From CAVTHW01 sp963734625 (GTDB lineage Bacteria; Acidobacteriota; Terriglobia; Bryobacterales; Bryobacteraceae), in assembly GCA_963734625.1 (NCBI GenBank), contig CAVTHW010000016.1, positions 248,001-312,000 on the forward strand: a DNA stretch of 64,000 nucleotides, written 5' to 3'. Numbering within the stretch: the stretch's first letter is position 1; every line of letters starts with the position of its first letter. A program made the position numbers and the translations under genes. Shown in pieces: positions 60,781 through 64,000 of this stretch. The notes below the pieces were generated by a model. It ran no database searches, had not been told where the DNA came from, and was given only the letters and a program-made list of their open reading frames with translations.

Positions 60781-61730
60781 TTACCGGCCGATCCTGGCGC
60801 CGTTCAATTCTCTTAAGGCAAAAATGCGCTCGGCTGATCCGGGTCCGGCCAGGAAGCCGAGACATTCGCCCAAAGACTCGCATTGATGGATCAGGAGGAC
60901 GATGGGAATCGAGATCAACCACGCGGCCCTACGTTCGGTGGCGCGCAAGGCCTTGCCGGCGCGAAAGAGCTGTAGCATGGGGAGCACAAACGGAGCGGCA
61001 AGACCCAGGATCAGGCGGCGATTGAAACCCCATGAAAAGACACGGGCGCGACGGGCGGCCTGAAGCCGGCTGAATAGAAAATGGCAATAAAGCAATTCCA
61101 AAAAGCTGGCGTAAGACTCGTGGGCCACCCGCGCTTTGGATTCTATATAGAACTTGAGTCCACGTTCGCGAAGACTTTCGTGGAGAAGGTAATCCATTTC
61201 GAGCAACTCACCCAGCGGTTGTTGAACACCAGGAGCTCCGCCTTTTGATAGGAGACATTGCAGCCGGGAAGGCGGGTGGTTGGCCCGCCTGAGCGGGCGT
61301 GGGACCACATTCCATATTCGGCCAGGAAAATTGCGCGGTATAGATAACTATCGGGACTCCCGTTGCTAAATGCATACCCCACCGCGGCCCAGCCCGCCCG
61401 ATGAGCCTTGATGATGGCATCCGACCAGTCCGGTTCGGGATAACAATGATCCTCAAGAAATGCGACATAGGGAGCTGTTGCGTTCCTGGTCCCTTCAAAT
61501 CTAGCTTTTCCTGGCAGCACTCCCGCATCGGTGCGGAGAACCCGGACCTGGAAATCCAGTGGAAGCGAAAGCGCCGGCGCACCTTCCGACGCCGCATCGA
61601 CGATGATGATCTCCAGCTTGTCCCTCCCGGTTTGCGCAGCGAGCGCCGCCAACATCTTCCGCATTCTGTCTCTCCGGTCGCCGGCCACGACAATAACGGA
61701 GAGCAGGGCTTCGCTGCTATCCAGGCGCAT
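60781..61730 (-). CDS. Family 2 glycosyltransferase (one frameshift)
   Basis: First frame (ATG 61730): LLSVIVVAGDRRDRMRKMLA, KLEIIIVDAASEGAPALSLP, GKARFEGTRNATAPYVAFLE and DHCYPEPDWSDAIIKAHRAG, the GT-A nucleotide-sugar fold with EDH in place of DXD. Near 61209-61220 the frame shifts; the second gives GELLEMDYLLHESLRERGLK and FYIESKARVAHES, then two hydrophobic helices (LILGLAAPFVLPMLQLF, WLISIPIVLLIHQCE). Here the arithmetic suggests one missing base. Third gene of the GT2/radical SAM operon. Confidence 0.75.
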
Positions 61731-61744
61731 GGTTTACGTTCTTC

Positions 61745-62635
61745 TCAATATGGCTTCAGCACGGGCCTCGCCTCTTTGTAGCGCGCATAGGCGAGTTCCC
61801 ATGTGCGCGATACTCGGCCAATAGCGTCATCTGCTCTCGAGAGAAAGATGGGCCTGAAAAAGCCACACAGCCCGCAAAGCCGGGTGAATTGATCCTGCAT
61901 GTCATCGGAGCTATCGGGCAGACGCTTTCTCCCTATATCCAAGCCGAAAACACGGTCAATGCCTCCGCATATGGGATGAGGATAATACCCGTACCGGGTC
62001 AGTCCCAAGCCGTAACATGCAGGCAGATAACACCCGTGCGAAAACTCGACGCCGGCAAACTCCGGAACATCGCAAGGTGCGATGTTGAATGCACAATGAT
62101 GTTGCTGAAAGCTGGACTGTTTCCGGGTGTTCACCACAAGGATGCCGCGCCGCCGCAGGGAATCGAGCAGCGGGCGGGATTGCTCCCGGTACCCGTTCGT
62201 CGAAAGCCGTATGTTGGTCCGGCGCGAAGAAGTTCTTTGATACTTCAGCAGGAGTGCGACTATATCGTTCAATTGTGGATGAAGCGTCGGTTCCCCTCCC
62301 TCTAGGGCGATCTCTTTCCACAATCTGCGCTGCTCGACGCTCTCCTTTACGAAGTTCTCGATCTGGACGACGGACATGTGTTCGTTTGCCGGCGCTTGCC
62401 GCTCACCACAGGACCGGTTGCAGTCCCTGCAATGCAGATCACACGAAGACGTGATATCAATGATGATCCTTCGATGCGATGGCCGATATGGGGGACCGGA
62501 GCGTACGGCGTTGCCGACCTCCAGCCTCTCGACCAAGCGAATGGGATTGAGCGGAAAGTCTTCCCACCGCTCCGCAGTGCGGCCAGGCAGATGCTTCGCG
62601 AGTTTCGCCCAGGTCGATTTCAATACGTGGTTCAT
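61745..62635 (-). CDS. Radical SAM protein
   Basis: 296 residues from ATG 62635. The cluster motif IDITSSCDLHCRDCNRSCGE (CxxxCxxC) and LWKEIALEGGEPTLHPQLND (GGEP SAM motif) are clear. The C-terminal third holds extra Cys (SHGCYLPACYGLGLTRYG, PICGG, RLCGLCGFF), suggesting a second iron-sulfur site as in SPASM-type enzymes. It overlaps the upstream GT2 gene by ATGA and lies 14 nt before the next GT2. Substrate unknown; a modified sugar or glycosylated peptide is plausible. Confidence 0.85.
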   Translation of the reverse strand: MNHVLKSTWAKLAKHLPGRTAERWEDFPLNPIRLVERLEVGNAVRSGPPYRPSHRRIIIDITSSCDLHCRDCNRSCGERQAPANEHMSVVQIENFVKESVEQRRLWKEIALEGGEPTLHPQLNDIVALLLKYQRTSSRRTNIRLSTNGYREQSRPLLDSLRRRGILVVNTRKQSSFQQHHCAFNIAPCDVPEFAGVEFSHGCYLPACYGLGLTRYGYYPHPICGGIDRVFGLDIGRKRLPDSSDDMQDQFTRLCGLCGFFRPIFLSRADDAIGRVSRTWELAYARYKEARPVLKPY

Positions 62636-63633
62636 CGCCAATATTTCCAGCGATTGATCCAATAGGATGTCAGGGATTCCAGGGCCCACACGGGGTCGCG
62701 GCGAAAGAAGGCCAGGAAGCGCCTGCGGCACGGATGGCTGTAAAACCCGATGAAATGCGGCAGGATGGACTTGTTCTTCAGGAACAGGGCCTTGCCCCTT
62801 GCATCCAAGGTCCCGATCTTCCGGTCGATCTCCTCGTACAGCGCGCGCATAAACTCGCCGAGCGTCTTCTGATGCTGCTTCAGTGTCTGCTTTCCCAATG
62901 TGCTGTCGCTATGATGCCGCCAATAGACGATACTGCTGCGGTCGAGAAAGAATTCAGATCGCATGCTCAGTTGGACCAGTATCCACCAGTCGACATAAAG
63001 AATATCCGGGGAGAGGTTCAGGGAGATATCCGCCAGCAGGGATCTTCTGGTCACGAAAGCAGAAAATGTGGCGACATTGTTCTTTCTCATCAGGTTTCCC
63101 AGGTTTCGGAATGAGACATGTCGCGGCACGAACAACCCCAGAATCCACTGCCGGAAGGCCATGTCGCAGCCATACCAGCCCTCGGATACGATTTTGTATG
63201 GTGAAAAAATCACCCCTATTTCCGGATGGCGGTCCAGCAGCGCCATTTTCCGCTCCAGGTACTTCCTGTCCCACCGGTCATCGGCTTCGAGAAAAGCGAT
63301 GTAATGGCCTTTGCAGGCAGCTATACCCAGGGCATAGCTGCGGGCGATGCCCAGATTCTGATGCTGCGGATGATGGTGAAAGCTTAGCCTGTCCGGGCTA
63401 CGGTCGACCAGCCTGCGGATGCTCTCAATGGAGTCATCGCGAGATCCGTCATCCACGAGGATAACTTCAAGATCCTCAAACGTCTGGCCTAGCACCGACT
63501 CGATCGCACCGGCAAGATAACGCCCCTGATTGTAATTCACCACAATAACGCTGACTTTGGGCGCCGCTAGCAGGCCGGGCCGGTTGCCGCATTGAGCATT
63601 GACCGTGGATGTTTGAATCTGGAAGTGCCTCAT
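62632..63633 (-). CDS. Family 2 glycosyltransferase
   Basis: 333 residues from ATG 63633. VSVIVVNYNQGRYLAGAIES, LEVILVDDGSRDDSIESIRR, NLGIARSYALGIAACKGHYI and AFLEADDRWDRKYLERKMAL (EADD = DXD metal site) define a GT-A fold; the rest is helical with YWRHHSDSTLGKQ. The reading frame extends upstream to 63771 but overlaps the AraC-type gene, so the inner ATG is used. Coupled to the radical SAM gene. Confidence 0.85.
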   Translation of the reverse strand: MRHFQIQTSTVNAQCGNRPGLLAAPKVSVIVVNYNQGRYLAGAIESVLGQTFEDLEVILVDDGSRDDSIESIRRLVDRSPDRLSFHHHPQHQNLGIARSYALGIAACKGHYIAFLEADDRWDRKYLERKMALLDRHPEIGVIFSPYKIVSEGWYGCDMAFRQWILGLFVPRHVSFRNLGNLMRKNNVATFSAFVTRRSLLADISLNLSPDILYVDWWILVQLSMRSEFFLDRSSIVYWRHHSDSTLGKQTLKQHQKTLGEFMRALYEEIDRKIGTLDARGKALFLKNKSILPHFIGFYSHPCRRRFLAFFRRDPVWALESLTSYWINRWKYWR

Positions 63634-63646
63634 TTCCGGCGAGTTC

Positions 63647-64000
63647 TCAAACACGAAGGGTCCGAATATCCCGCATCGGTGGTTGGCCGAAGAGACGGCT
63701 GTATTCGCGGTTGAATTGGCTGGCGCTTTCGTATCCGACCTCAAAGGCCGCACTTGCGGCGTCCAGACCATCCATGAGCATGCGTCCCCGCGCTGCCTGC
63801 AACCGAAGCTGCTTCTGATACTGAAGAGGACTCATGGCGGTCAGCGCCCGGAAATGGTGGTGCAGCGTGGACACGCCCATGCCCGCGATTTCCGCGAGGT
63901 CTTCCACCCGCAGCGGCTTCGCGTAGTTCGCCCTGATCCAGGCGATCGCTCTTGCCGTGCGGTGGCTCTGGTCTCCTAGCGTTGCAATCGCTCGAAGGCG
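63647..64000 (-). CDS. AraC-family transcriptional regulator, N-terminus outside window
   Basis: The visible C-terminal 117 residues hold both AraC helix-turn-helix motifs: IAWIRANYAKPLRVEDLAEI, GMGVSTLHHHFRALTAMSPL, LQAARGRMLMDGLDAASAAF and VGYESASQFNREYSRLFGQP, which ends with the family PMRDI motif. The frame is open through the right edge. The ...AIATLGDQSHR linker suggests the AraC_N (YqhC-like) subgroup. Stop 63647 lies 13 nt upstream of the GT2 start, on the same strand. Confidence 0.88.
   Translation of the reverse strand, partial: RLRAIATLGDQSHRTARAIAWIRANYAKPLRVEDLAEIAGMGVSTLHHHFRALTAMSPLQYQKQLRLQAARGRMLMDGLDAASAAFEVGYESASQFNREYSRLFGQPPMRDIRTLRV

Noticed and set aside
1..64000. CRISPR array
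   Set aside because: No regularly spaced short repeats were seen anywhere; the R1/R2 repeats are few, long and widely separated.

Overview
The window looks like chromosomal DNA from an Acidobacteriota bacterium, probably of the Bryobacterales/Solibacter type. This is inferred from the high GC content, the many Tat- or Sec-exported hydrolases, TIM-barrel sugar isomerases with Tat leaders, GH28/GH29/GH88-type enzymes and the zf-HC2 anti-sigma arrangement; no marker gene settles it. The lifestyle read from the genes is that of a soil degrader of plant polysaccharides and plant esters.

Layout. 1-820 (minus): 5' part of the DAHP synthase gene aroF behind a promoter, an aromatic-rich leader peptide and an intrinsic terminator, forming a classical attenuator. 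821-1945: debris of a group II intron lying between two halves of a dispersed repeat. 2022-6130: MFS transporter, ThuA-like protein and a glycosyltransferase-acetyltransferase fusion. 6251-9899: DUF465 protein, ECF sigma/anti-sigma pair with a secreted protein, and a sugar isomerase-like protein. 9947-11275: tRNA-Pro(CGG) and two toxin-antitoxin modules. 11609-19716: a uronate-polysaccharide locus (exported lyase-like protein, hexuronate-type MFS carrier, UxaE tagaturonate epimerase, SDR, Gfo/Idh oxidoreductase, KdgF-like cupin, GH88 hydrolase). 19992-23262: homocysteine methyltransferase/MTHFR fusion, Sua5-type protein and a DnaC-like ATPase.

23284-37253 is the most striking region: a divergent cluster run from one 112-bp intergenic region beside a GntR regulator. 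It holds eight paralogous secreted Fes/CE1-like esterases (five on one arm, three on the other), a tannase/feruloyl-esterase family protein, an SGNH esterase and a DJ-1/PfpI protein. It probably removes acyl or phenolic groups from plant polymers.

37395-38940 is an IS4-type element with a DUF6788 partner and a truncated transposase. 38961-42002: isomerase, GH29 fucosidase, ECF sigma factor. 41975-42250 is a dead DUF433/DUF5615 toxin-antitoxin pair. 42277-45368: an M16 protease pair, one member lacking the zinc motif. 45528-49541: GH2 hydrolase, galK and galT in a coupled operon. 49605-53260: HtrA protease and a NarL-type two-component pair. 53558-56397: copper ATPase with DUF302 and a 36-residue membrane peptide. 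56506-60771: small secreted protein, GH42-like hydrolase, GH28 pectinase and an acetylesterase remnant. 60781-64000: GT2 / radical SAM / GT2 operon and a partial AraC regulator.

Nine otherwise intact genes each carry one frameshift; eight of the nine behave as one extra base. Read-through evidence is needed to tell assembly indels from true decay, and the affected genes are annotated here across the shift.
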